NCBI GenBank assembly: GCA_030427835.1
Contig: JAUICN010000006.1
Coordinates: 124,001-188,000, forward strand
Length of the DNA: 64,000 nt
Direction: 5' to 3'
Source: Polyangia bacterium
Lineage (GTDB): Bacteria > Myxococcota_A > Polyangia > Polyangiales > JAUICN01
Shown here: in pieces, positions 1-7,857 of the stretch
Layout: each line of letters opens with the position of its first letter
Numbering within the stretch: the first letter of the stretch is position 1
Translations under genes and position numbers: made by a program
Notes under the pieces: model-generated
Databases searched by the model: none
What the model was told of the DNA's origin: nothing
What the model saw: the letters and a program-made list of their open reading frames with translations, nothing else

Positions 1-56
1 CCTGGCCCTATGGTTCGACAGCCTCAGGGCCTGCGGCTAAGTTCCGGCCCAATCCC

Positions 57-1928
57 ATGGCCCGCTTCATCGACGAACTCAAACGATCCCACCACTGCAG
101 CGCCCTGCGCGCCGAAAACGTAGGCCAGGAGGTCGTGCTCTTCGGCTGGGTCCACAACCGCCGCGATCACGGTGGCTGTATCTTTATTGATCTCCGGGAC
201 AGGGAGGGCGTCACACAAGTCATGTTTGATCCAGACGTCTCCAAAGAGGCCTTCAACGTGGCCGACAGGGCCCGGGGCGAATGGGTCCTGGGGGTACGCG
301 GCACCGTGTGCGACCGGGGAGACATGAAAAACGACCGCCTCGCCACCGGCGCGATCGAAGTCAACGCCCTGGAGGCCACCGTATTCAATGCGAGCCTCAC
401 CCCCCCCTTTGAAATCGAAGAAAAGGTGGATACCCACGAGGAAAAGCGCCTGGAGCACCGCTACCTGGACCTCCGCCGCCCACCGCTCCAGCGCAACCTC
501 ATCAAGCGCCACAAACTCAACCAGGCCACCCGCAACTACCTAAGCGACAACGGGTTCTTGGAAATCGAGACCCCAAGCCTCGTCAAATACACCCCCGGCG
601 GTGCCCGGAACTTCCTGGTGCCCTCCCGCCAGCACACCGGCAACTTCTACGCCCTGCCCGAAAGCCCCCAGCTCTACAAGCAGCTGCTCATGGTCGCCGG
701 CTACGACCGCTACTTCCAGATTGTCCGCTGCTTTCGCGACGAGGATCTCCGCCTCGATCGTCAGCCCGAGTTCACCCAAATCGATATCGAGATGAGCTTC
801 ATCAACCAGGACGATCTCTTCACCATCGTCGAGGGCATGGTCTTCAAGCAGTGGAAAGACGTGCTCGGCGTGGACCTCAAGGAGCGCTACCCCGAGGGCA
901 CATTCCCACGAATGAAGTTCGCCGAATCCATGGAGAAGTACGGAAACGACAAACCCGATCTCCGCTTTGGCCTACAGCACGTGGAACTCACCGCGCTTAC
1001 CGTGGAACACAACGGTGGTGGTATCGGCATGCTGGAGCCCCTAGCCGCCAAGTTCAAATCCGGTGAATACCGCGCGGACCTCCCAGACGAGATCGTCAAA
1101 GCCATTCGCGTCCCCGCAGATGCGGGCGCCTTCAGCCGTACGGAACTCGACAAGCTTGAAAAGTACGTACGCCAAATGGGTTCCAAGGGCCTGGCCCGCG
1201 CCAAGGTAGGGGAAGACGGATCCAGCTGGGTACAAAGCCCGCTCGCCAAAATGGTCACCGACGACTACCGCAAGGCCGTTAACACAGCCGTTGGGGCATC
1301 CCCCGGCGACATGATTTTCTTCCAGTTCGGCAAGGCCCAAACCGTGCACACCGTCATGGGCAACCTACGGGTGCACCTGGCCCGCAAGTTTGGTTGGATC
1401 CCAGAAAGCGGTGCCGAGGGCGACTGGAACTTCCTCTGGATTGTGGATCCACCACTCTTCGAACAGGAAGACAGCACCGAACAGGGCGGCAAAAAAGGTT
1501 GGGCCGCAGCCCACCACGTATTCACCCGACCCCATGACGAATGTATTGACCTGCTCGAGACCGACCCCGGCAACGTACTCTGCTACCGGTACGATCTGGT
1601 CCTAAACGGGTTCGAAATCGCCGGCGGCTCCATCCGCCTGCACGATCCGGAAGTACAAAAGCGCGTCTTCTCCGTCATCGGCCTAAGCGACGAAGAAGCC
1701 CGTGAAAAATTCGGCTTCCTTTTGGACGCACTGCAACACGGAGCCCCCCCCCACGGAGGCATCGCCTTCGGCATGGACCGCGTGGCCCTACTCGCCTGCG
1801 AAGCCGAATCCATCCGCGACGTCATCGCCTTCCCCAAAACCCAACGCGCAAGCGACCTCATGACCGGCGCCCCCACCCAAGTAGACCCCACCCAACTCGC
1901 CGAACTCCGCATCCGCACCCTGGAGTGA
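57..1928 (+). CDS. aspS: Aspartyl-tRNA synthetase
   Basis: Charges tRNA-Asp with aspartate in the cytoplasm. The 623-residue protein has the full bacterial layout: N-terminal OB-fold anticodon domain (about 1-115), class II catalytic core with motif 2 (RCFRDEDLRLDRQPEFTQID, about 223-242), a bacterial insertion domain (about 300-430), and motif 3 (GIAFGMDRVALL, about 568-579). A histidine follows RRD in the anticodon domain (H38). From memory, this position is His in non-discriminating enzymes that also charge tRNA-Asn, and Leu in E. coli, so relaxed specificity is possible but unproven. The last 57-150 bp recur three times downstream, each time behind an accessory gene. The intact copy keeps the conserved SDLMTGAP tail. 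Confidence 0.97.
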   Translation: MARFIDELKRSHHCSALRAENVGQEVVLFGWVHNRRDHGGCIFIDLRDREGVTQVMFDPDVSKEAFNVADRARGEWVLGVRGTVCDRGDMKNDRLATGAIEVNALEATVFNASLTPPFEIEEKVDTHEEKRLEHRYLDLRRPPLQRNLIKRHKLNQATRNYLSDNGFLEIETPSLVKYTPGGARNFLVPSRQHTGNFYALPESPQLYKQLLMVAGYDRYFQIVRCFRDEDLRLDRQPEFTQIDIEMSFINQDDLFTIVEGMVFKQWKDVLGVDLKERYPEGTFPRMKFAESMEKYGNDKPDLRFGLQHVELTALTVEHNGGGIGMLEPLAAKFKSGEYRADLPDEIVKAIRVPADAGAFSRTELDKLEKYVRQMGSKGLARAKVGEDGSSWVQSPLAKMVTDDYRKAVNTAVGASPGDMIFFQFGKAQTVHTVMGNLRVHLARKFGWIPESGAEGDWNFLWIVDPPLFEQEDSTEQGGKKGWAAAHHVFTRPHDECIDLLETDPGNVLCYRYDLVLNGFEIAGGSIRLHDPEVQKRVFSVIGLSDEEAREKFGFLLDALQHGAPPHGGIAFGMDRVALLACEAESIRDVIAFPKTQRASDLMTGAPTQVDPTQLAELRIRTLE

Positions 1929-2035
1929 CGACCGGCAAACGCGTTGCCTCAAGTCGAGTTTTTGGGGGTCATTCCTTCCAAATATGAAATAGTCGCGAGT
2001 AGCCCCAACAGCATGGCGGTCTACAAGGCGCATCA

Positions 2036-3154
2036 ATGAAACACGCATTTGGCCTCACGGTGGTAGCTCTAATCGCACTGGCTTGGTATGCGACCAGGCC
2101 GGAGCAGATCTCCAGTTCTACAGACTACGCCTCCACCCAGGTTGTAGAGGCGCTAAAAAGAATACGGGGCCGGTGCGCTGGCCAAGAAATGGGTATTCAG
2201 AGCGGCATTCTTGGTAAACAGTTTGCGGTGCCTGAGAGGCGCGAGCTCAAATGCGAAGAAATTCTTGACCCTGTTGTCACAGCGATTGAGAACAACAAGT
2301 TGGGAGTCAACGCAGGCAGGCACGACGATCCAAACATCGTGGCTTTCTTCGAGCCCCCGATTGAGGACTGGGCACAGTCTCCCGAACGAAAAGTCGAAAA
2401 AGGGACCCTTGTTGTTCCGTTCGACTCACTGGTTCAGAGCCAGAACGATCCCGTCCTGATTCACGAAACAGTTCACGCGTACCAGTGGCTTGAACGAGGC
2501 AAACTGGTGAACCCACCCTATCGCTTCGAAGATGAAACAGCGGCGTTCATAGTCGAAGGTCACTACCTGGCACTCCTGAAAGAATCCACAGACAGCCCCG
2601 TACGTCGCAACTCAAAAATTGAAAGGGAGGCGATGGGTTACGACAAGATACCCAGTCTTGCAGACGACCCACACGCTCTGGCAAACGAGTACGTCGCAGC
2701 GATCTACGGAGACCCCGAAGCATTCGATGCCCTGCAAATGGCAGAAGAAAAACTTTATCGGGGAACTGGGCTCACCTATGGGGAGTTCGGCGAGTTGCAA
2801 CAGCACAACAGAGATGCCGTGCTGCTCCCGCTGATTCAGGAAATAGCCTCAGACTTAAGCAGTTCTGCAGAAACGTTACTTTCGATACTGGAAAGGGCCA
2901 GATTTGCGCAAGCGCTCACAGCCAAGGAAAAAAACATCGTAACTGCGTGGCTAGAGCACTCAGGGGGAATTGTGGCGGGGGTGATGTCGCACTCTCGGTT
3001 CCGGTGGCTGTCCTGGTCCCAGAAAGAGGAAACGGGAAGAAGAAAGATCCGCGAGGTCAACCAGACACTTCAAACCTCAATTCGCAGCCCACTCTTCGAG
3101 GCTATCTCCTCATTGCCGATCCGCACGCGTGGCCTTGATCGCGTCCGCAACTGA
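2036..3154 (+). CDS. HExxH putative zinc peptidase, membrane-anchored, paralogue 1
   Basis: A 372-residue protein of unrecognised family. An N-terminal hydrophobic segment (residues 5-19) suggests export or anchoring. HETVHAYQW (H143, E144, H147) is a zincin-type motif. A conserved Glu about 20 residues later, in E-x-x-A before the I/V-x-E/Q-G-x-Y block, could be the third zinc ligand. Two cysteines (C47, C72) are conserved in both paralogues and may form a disulfide. It is the first of three tandem paralogues behind aspS. Its last codons (RTRGLDRVRN) lie in another reading frame of an aspS 3'-end copy, so its native C-terminus was apparently replaced at the junction. Peptidase activity is inferred from the motif only. 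Confidence 0.8.
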   Translation: MKHAFGLTVVALIALAWYATRPEQISSSTDYASTQVVEALKRIRGRCAGQEMGIQSGILGKQFAVPERRELKCEEILDPVVTAIENNKLGVNAGRHDDPNIVAFFEPPIEDWAQSPERKVEKGTLVVPFDSLVQSQNDPVLIHETVHAYQWLERGKLVNPPYRFEDETAAFIVEGHYLALLKESTDSPVRRNSKIEREAMGYDKIPSLADDPHALANEYVAAIYGDPEAFDALQMAEEKLYRGTGLTYGEFGELQQHNRDAVLLPLIQEIASDLSSSAETLLSILERARFAQALTAKEKNIVTAWLEHSGGIVAGVMSHSRFRWLSWSQKEETGRRKIREVNQTLQTSIRSPLFEAISSLPIRTRGLDRVRN

Positions 3155-3274
3155 CTCCATCCGCGACGTCATCGTCTCCCCAAAACCCAACGCGCAAGCG
3201 GCCTCATGACCGGCGCCCCCACCCCAGTCGCCCCCACCCAATTCACCGAACTCCGCATCCGCATCCTGGAGTAA
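3126..3274 (+). pseudogene. aspS 3'-end remnant 1
   Basis: Matches aspS 1779-1928 collinearly, with one 1-bp deletion. The first 30 bp are about 70% identical and can be read as RVALIASATDSIRDVI against RVALLACEAESIRDVI. The last 119 bp differ at about nine positions plus the deletion. Similarity stops at the stop codon, here TAA instead of TGA. Several changes alter amino acids that are fixed in AspRS (SDLM to SGLM), so the copy is not under selection as AspRS. It has no start or catalytic core and overlaps the end of the preceding gene. Confidence 0.9.
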
Positions 3275-3451
3275 GTCTGAGGGCAGCAATGGTCCTACAT
3301 GGCTAGCCGACTAGCCGGTATTGGGACAATTCTGAGTCTAATTGTGCCAGAACGGGCGTATTTTGCCCAAGAGTTCCCCAGAATCGACTGAAGCATAAGT
3401 GGCACGCTCGTTCCTGCGTGGTTGGTACAGCTATTGCTCACTAGTCCTTCC

Positions 3452-4489
3452 ATGTCTTACAAACTCACCATACCTACTTTGGCTTGTGTACTTTCTCTCC
3501 TTCAGTTTGGATGTATCGGATCTGAGCCGTCACATGGCTCAGAAAAAAATCTACTAGGCGCCAAAGAGGCGGTGATCACGGCCCTAGTTCGTATTGAGAA
3601 CACCTGTAGGGGAAAACCCATGGGTCTCCTCAGGTTTTCGACAGCAGACCGCAATCCACCACCCACCGGTGATACGCAGCTTGTCTGCGAAGGCATCACA
3701 AGACCGGTCATTCAGGCCATAGAAGACAATACTATTCTTGTTCAAGAGTACACGCCAAAAGGCCCTGAGCAGGCTGCGTTTGCGTTTCCCAGAAACAACT
3801 GGGCAATTGAAAACCAAGCTGCGATTCGTGTTCCAACCGGCTTCCTAGATCACAAGTACAACGATGCAATTCTTCTTCACGAAGCGGTTCACGCCCATCA
3901 GTGGCTTGTGGACAGGGAAAAATTTGAAACATCACAAATCGAACATGTCGAAGGGGACGCATTGCTTGTGCAGGGTCACTACTACGCTCTGCTCGGCGAC
4001 CTGAGCTCCATCCCTTCCGATCAGAGGCCTGTTGTCAACGATCTTCGTGACCTCGAAAACGAACCCAGTACCGTGTTGGCCACCACAGAAAAAATCTACG
4101 GTGATGCCCAGGCCGTCAACGCGCTCCGACGGGTTGTCTACGAGCTGACCACGAAGCTTGGTCCTGATCCCGAAGAGAAACGCGCCAAACAAGCTCTCAA
4201 TGGCGCACTGTCCATTCTTCGGCTGGAAGCACAACGGTTCTTAGGCATCCAGCCAGTGTCCAACGCGAATCCCACGCAGCAGCAAAGGAACATCTACAAC
4301 GCGTGGCGACGAAATAGCCGAATGGTTCTCGGGGTAGTCACAAAGTTAGAGCCTGCATCCGCGTTTCTTTTGGAGATGCGTCTCTATGAAAAGAACGATA
4401 TCAAAGCCAAGTTGAAAGATGCCAGCTCCCTGGGAAGCGTCGACACCGCTACACTGTATGCGCTTCACCTCGCTACCCTTCTTAGATAG
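3452..4489 (+). CDS. HExxH putative zinc peptidase lipoprotein, paralogue 2
   Basis: A 345-residue paralogue of the genes at 2036 and 4665. The start at 3452 is preferred because it gives a lipoprotein signal ending in LLQFGC (C21); an upstream GTG would prepend ten odd residues. HEAVHAHQW lies at 143-147, the same position as in paralogue 1. It is followed by VEGDALLVQGHY, whose Glu is a candidate third metal ligand. The paired cysteines (NTC...LVC) are kept. The end (DTATLYALHL) matches paralogue 3 (DTLYALHL), so this C-terminus looks native. It sits between two aspS tail copies. Probably lipid-anchored outside the cytoplasm; substrate unknown. Confidence 0.8.
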   Translation: MSYKLTIPTLACVLSLLQFGCIGSEPSHGSEKNLLGAKEAVITALVRIENTCRGKPMGLLRFSTADRNPPPTGDTQLVCEGITRPVIQAIEDNTILVQEYTPKGPEQAAFAFPRNNWAIENQAAIRVPTGFLDHKYNDAILLHEAVHAHQWLVDREKFETSQIEHVEGDALLVQGHYYALLGDLSSIPSDQRPVVNDLRDLENEPSTVLATTEKIYGDAQAVNALRRVVYELTTKLGPDPEEKRAKQALNGALSILRLEAQRFLGIQPVSNANPTQQQRNIYNAWRRNSRMVLGVVTKLEPASAFLLEMRLYEKNDIKAKLKDASSLGSVDTATLYALHLATLLR

Positions 4490-4505
4490 GCGAGCGCCCA
4501 GTTCT

Positions 4506-4599
4506 CAAAACCCAACGCGCAAACGACCGCATGACCGGCGCCCCCACCCAAGTAGACCCCACCCAACTCGCCGAACGCCGCATCCGCACCCTGGAGTAA
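4506..4599 (+). pseudogene. aspS 3'-end remnant 2
   Basis: 94 bp aligned without gaps to aspS 1835-1928, with four differences. The reading frame is still open (KTQRAND...RIRTLE) but carries Ser-to-Asn and two Leu-to-Arg changes, and the stop is TAA. It begins about 16 bp after the stop of paralogue 2. Similarity ends at the stop, apart from a short GTC-x-GA-x-GG stretch shared with the sequence after remnant 1. Confidence 0.92.
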
Positions 4600-4664
4600 G
4601 TCAGAAGGGAACCACGAACTTTTTTTTGAATCTACGGAGTCTTGGTCGCAACTCACCCGCCAAG

Positions 4665-5762
4665 ATGTCCAGACATAACCCCCGCACCAAAACAGTAACA
4701 GCGCTAACACTACTCCTGGCAGCCGTGGGCTGTTCCTATTCGAGTGCTGAGCAGAAAAACCTAGAAAGCTCATTCCTGGAGCAGCGATTCGTTGCAGTCC
4801 TGCGAAAGATAGAGCGCCAATGTGGAGATGAGCCTCTCGGAATTCCAAGGTTCTCGTCGATCGATCGTAGCGCGCCGCTCACGGGTGACCCGCCTCCCAC
4901 CTGCAAAAGCGTCACCACCCCCGTGATCGAAGCCATTCAACAGGGTCAAATCGCCGTTGTCATGATGCCGCCAGGTACAGGAGGGCTCGCAACCTTTGAA
5001 GGCGATCGCAACGACTGGTTCCGAAAGCGAGGCGCGAGGTTCTCGTTGAGTTCCATCGACTTTCTCAATCACGAGTACAACTTCGGGAGCGTCCTCCATG
5101 AAGCGGTCCATGCAAAACAATGGCTAGTAGACGGAGATCGTCATGACTACGCGAGCATGCACTATGTGGAGGGCGACGCCCTAATTGTGGAGGGCAACTA
5201 CATTGCTAGGTTCTCAAACCTTGGCGCCTATCCAGCTGACCGTTTAGAGGTCGCTACCGCCCTTGCAAAGCTTGCTACGGCTTCCGACCCCACTGCAGAG
5301 GTGCGCCCCATCGTTCGAAGAATGTACGGTGAAATTGCCCTTTCAGATACACTTCGTTACGCCATGGAAGATCTCACCGCAGGTATCTCGCTCCAAATAG
5401 AAGGAAAGCCCGCCACATGGGGAGCAGATGAAAACGCGCTCTTCGTTCAAACAACATCCGAGGTAACACAGCGCCTTGCGAAACACGCGAAGAGTCTGCT
5501 CGCAACCGATATCCCCACTGGGAAGATTTCTCGAAATGACATCATCCTGTTCTCAAGTTGGGCACGTTTTTCCCCAACCCTGATTGATATCATCGGCCAT
5601 ATTCCCGAACTAAAGTTCCTAGACACCCACGCGCTCAGGAAAAAAGAGGGCATCTACATCAAGATCGAGGAGGTCAACGAGAAGCTACAAGCAAACTTCA
5701 ACGCGGATACCCTCTACGCATTGCACTTGATCAATGCATTCCACGCACAGACAAGTAAATAG
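4665..5762 (+). CDS. HExxH putative zinc peptidase lipoprotein, paralogue 3
   Basis: A 365-residue paralogue. The ATG at 4665 gives a clean lipoprotein signal ending LLAAVGC (C23); longer starts would run back through the aspS remnant and are implausible. HEAVHAKQW lies at 145-149 and is followed by VEGDALIVEGNY with the conserved Glu. The cysteine pair (RQC...PTC) and the PLGIPRF and VIEAI blocks match paralogue 2 closely. Paralogues 2 and 3 resemble each other more than either resembles paralogue 1. The gene is flanked by aspS tail remnants 2 and 3. Function unknown; probably an envelope-exposed metallopeptidase or an inactive relative. Confidence 0.8.
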   Translation: MSRHNPRTKTVTALTLLLAAVGCSYSSAEQKNLESSFLEQRFVAVLRKIERQCGDEPLGIPRFSSIDRSAPLTGDPPPTCKSVTTPVIEAIQQGQIAVVMMPPGTGGLATFEGDRNDWFRKRGARFSLSSIDFLNHEYNFGSVLHEAVHAKQWLVDGDRHDYASMHYVEGDALIVEGNYIARFSNLGAYPADRLEVATALAKLATASDPTAEVRPIVRRMYGEIALSDTLRYAMEDLTAGISLQIEGKPATWGADENALFVQTTSEVTQRLAKHAKSLLATDIPTGKISRNDIILFSSWARFSPTLIDIIGHIPELKFLDTHALRKKEGIYIKIEEVNEKLQANFNADTLYALHLINAFHAQTSK

Positions 5763-5826
5763 GGGCCCCTGATTGGAACCCATCCGGTTGACGCCTCCTG
5801 ACGCACGCGTTCCAACACCTGCTGTG

Positions 5827-5883
5827 CCCACCCAAGCAGACCCCACCCAACTCACCGAACTCCGCATCCGCACCCTGGAGTGA
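5827..5883 (+). pseudogene. aspS 3'-end remnant 3
   Basis: 57 bp aligned without gaps to aspS 1872-1928, with two differences (Val to Ala, Ala to Thr) and the original TGA stop. It lies 64 bp after the stop of paralogue 3 and is the shortest and outermost copy. With it, three inserted genes have four aspS tails, which bears on the mechanism. Confidence 0.88.
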
Positions 5884-5924
5884 CTAAGACGTTGCATTAC
5901 TAGCCCAATGTGTTAGTCTGAGAT

Positions 5925-6206
5925 ATGCAGTTTGAGTGGGATCCTGCAAAGGACGCTGCAAATCAAAAGAAGCATGGGTTGTCGTTTGCCCAGGCCTCCA
6001 CATTGTTTACATCTGGGGAAACATATCTTGAGGAAGCAGATCTACGACATGTTGAACCACGTTTTCGAGCCATTGGGACCATAGCATTGGGTGTTGCGGT
6101 AGTGATTTTTGTGGAGCGCATGGAAGGTGAAGTTATCCGTATTGTGAGCGCTCGTTACGCTACTCGAAACGAAATCGTAAAATACCAGCAAGCTTTGGAG
6201 GGGTGA
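5925..6206 (+). CDS. brnT: BrnT-family ribonuclease toxin
   Basis: A 93-residue protein with the BrnT signature: FEWDPAKDAANQKKHGLSF at the N-terminus, a central two-strand segment ending VVIFVER, and the C-terminal RIVSARYATRNE block. BrnT proteins are RelE-fold RNases that arrest translation until bound by an antitoxin. The length fits the family and no key block is missing. It overlaps the downstream HTH gene by 4 nt (ATGA), as usual for a toxin-first module. It follows aspS remnant 3 directly, as part of the accessory island. Confidence 0.9.
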   Translation: MQFEWDPAKDAANQKKHGLSFAQASTLFTSGETYLEEADLRHVEPRFRAIGTIALGVAVVIFVERMEGEVIRIVSARYATRNEIVKYQQALEG

Positions 6207-6502
6207 TGACAGATATCGAAGAACTGGATGAAGACTTCTTTGGTCACGCAATCTCAAGTGCAGTTCGAAAGCGACTTCGGAACGGAACTTTTCAGTCCGA
6301 GAAAGATTTTGTCTCTCTTCGTAAATACGTTCAGATGACCCAAGAGCAGTTTGCGCTCGCGCTTGGAATCAGCGTATCCACGCTACGCAGTTGGGAGCAG
6401 GGTGTCCGGTGGCCTGAAGGTCCGGCATTGGCACTCCTATCGATTGCGGCTTCCTATCCACGAATCATTCACGAACGTCTCAAACGCACCCAGGCGGCAT
6501 AG
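6203..6502 (+). CDS. Xre/NadS-type HTH antitoxin partnered with BrnT
   Basis: A 99-residue protein with a central helix-turn-helix (MTQEQFALALGISVSTLRSW) followed by EQGVRWPEGPALALL, typical of NadS/HigA-like antitoxins. The usual BrnT partner, BrnA, is a ribbon-helix-helix protein, so this is a different antitoxin fold. The overlap with brnT suggests translational coupling, and such antitoxins usually repress their own promoter. The acidic N-terminus (DIEELDEDFFGHA) may be the toxin-binding part. Role inferred from context. Confidence 0.85.
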   Translation: MMTDIEELDEDFFGHAISSAVRKRLRNGTFQSEKDFVSLRKYVQMTQEQFALALGISVSTLRSWEQGVRWPEGPALALLSIAASYPRIIHERLKRTQAA

Positions 6503-6517
6503 CCTGAACCAACCCAA

Positions 6518-7717
6518 TCAATCTGAAATCACAGCATTCAAGGGAAGGGTTCCAAACACCTTGTCCCGGAGTGCATGAATAAGTTTGAGCGTGCGGAAGC
6601 CGTCGAAGCCTTCGTGAAAACGTTTCAGTCTACGGTCGGGTCGCTCTTCTAGGGCCCGTTCCATGGCGGGTGTCATGTGTTGTCGAACGAGTTCTTGCGC
6701 ATCACTGGCAAGGCCCACCATGGGTACCGACGGGTCGCCCTGTTGAAGCGCAGTCTCGGCCCATTGAAGCCCCGTGCGAAGTGCGTCGAAACACCCGGGA
6801 GCGTAGGTGGGCTGCTCCCACGGGTCCTGTCCATCCTGGGTCGTTTTTCCCACAGCAGCACCGGTGCCGAAGGGTGCCCGGTCGGACCACCGGGATTGCA
6901 GTACAATAGCCTCGCCGTCCAGGGTTTCCACCCTACCGACCTTGGCCACCTTGTTCAGCAAGTAGAAATCCTCCCCGGCCGATCGGCAGGGCACACCACG
7001 CACCGCGCAGTAGGCGTTCACGTGAATTGCCATGGTGCTTCCCACCGTATGAAAAGCATACGGGCTCCCCGCACGCCTCACGCCATCCACGTAGTAGCGA
7101 AGCCGTGCTTCGTGGGCTTGTGTCCCCCGGTTCACGATCTCGTTGTCGCTCGGGATATGCAAAAACGGGTACACCAAAGCTACTACTCCAGGGCGATCGT
7201 ATCCCCACACGAAATAGTCGTCGGGAAGAATCGCATCTGCATCCGTGGTCCAAAGCCAGGGTGTCTTAAGCCTCTTGCTTGCCCACAAACCCACCAACAC
7301 ATCCATCCCAATCTTACGGGCCCGGCCCACACCCTCCTCTTTTGGAATAGGCACAGTTCGGTGCGTCCGCTCCACACAAAGCACGCCGCCGACTCCCGTG
7401 ACCTCCCAGTACCTCGAATGTCCATCGTCCCATGTGGGTGTGCCGTAGCGCCGAGCCAACTCGGACACGGTCTCCCTGTTGCTTTGCCTCACCACTGCGC
7501 TCGCCCCCGGTGGTTCATTGACCACCAACACCACCAACACCCCGCGCCCAGTTTCCGCCCCAATGGCCACCGCATGAGCCACTGCGCCCACCACCTCAGC
7601 ACCCTCCGCATAGCTAGGGATCACCACGCCAACATCAAAACTTGGTCCTGTAGAGCCAACCATCCCGCTCCAGCCAAGGTCAATGTCCTCCGCATACTTA
7701 TGGAGATATTTGTGCAT
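6518..7717 (-). CDS. Family 2 glycosyltransferase
   Basis: A 399-residue cytoplasmic or peripheral glycosyltransferase with a GT-A fold. The Rossmann start is VGVVIPSYAEGAEVV, the nucleotide/metal-binding DxD-like motif is TTDADAILPDDYF, and the later acidic motif SAGEDFYLLNK probably contains the catalytic base. No membrane segment is visible. A second ATG at 7663 sits behind a GGAG-like site and may be the true start. It stands alone on the minus strand in the island, with no polysaccharide operon around it, so the acceptor cannot be guessed. Confidence 0.82.
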   Translation of the reverse strand: MHKYLHKYAEDIDLGWSGMVGSTGPSFDVGVVIPSYAEGAEVVGAVAHAVAIGAETGRGVLVVLVVNEPPGASAVVRQSNRETVSELARRYGTPTWDDGHSRYWEVTGVGGVLCVERTHRTVPIPKEEGVGRARKIGMDVLVGLWASKRLKTPWLWTTDADAILPDDYFVWGYDRPGVVALVYPFLHIPSDNEIVNRGTQAHEARLRYYVDGVRRAGSPYAFHTVGSTMAIHVNAYCAVRGVPCRSAGEDFYLLNKVAKVGRVETLDGEAIVLQSRWSDRAPFGTGAAVGKTTQDGQDPWEQPTYAPGCFDALRTGLQWAETALQQGDPSVPMVGLASDAQELVRQHMTPAMERALEERPDRRLKRFHEGFDGFRTLKLIHALRDKVFGTLPLNAVISD

Positions 7718-7826
7718 ACGTTGGGAAGCATGAGCTCCAGCAACCGATCACGCTTGCCGCTTTCGATGCCACCCATTCCCTGAGATTCAAGCACTACAAG
7801 GTTCCCGGCGGAATATCAAAAACCCC

Positions 7827-7842
7827 TGGCACGCATTGTGCT
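7827..7842 (+). promoter_or_regulatory. Possible sigma-54 promoter before the 740-residue lipoprotein
   Basis: TGGCACG, four bases, then GTGCT, against the consensus TGGCACG-N4-TTGCW: one mismatch in the -12 element. It lies only about 15 bp before the ATG at 7858, which would give a very short leader. This is a pattern match only. Confidence 0.25.
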
Positions 7843-7857
7843 TTCGAGTTCACGTTC

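Noticed and set aside
3393..3415. Sigma-54-like TGGCACG before paralogue 2
   Set aside because: The -12 element is absent at the required spacing.
6677..7783. Long plus-strand open frame opposite the glycosyltransferase
   Set aside because: It is the mirror of a well-supported GT2 gene, has His/Pro/Arg-rich composition and no family motif.
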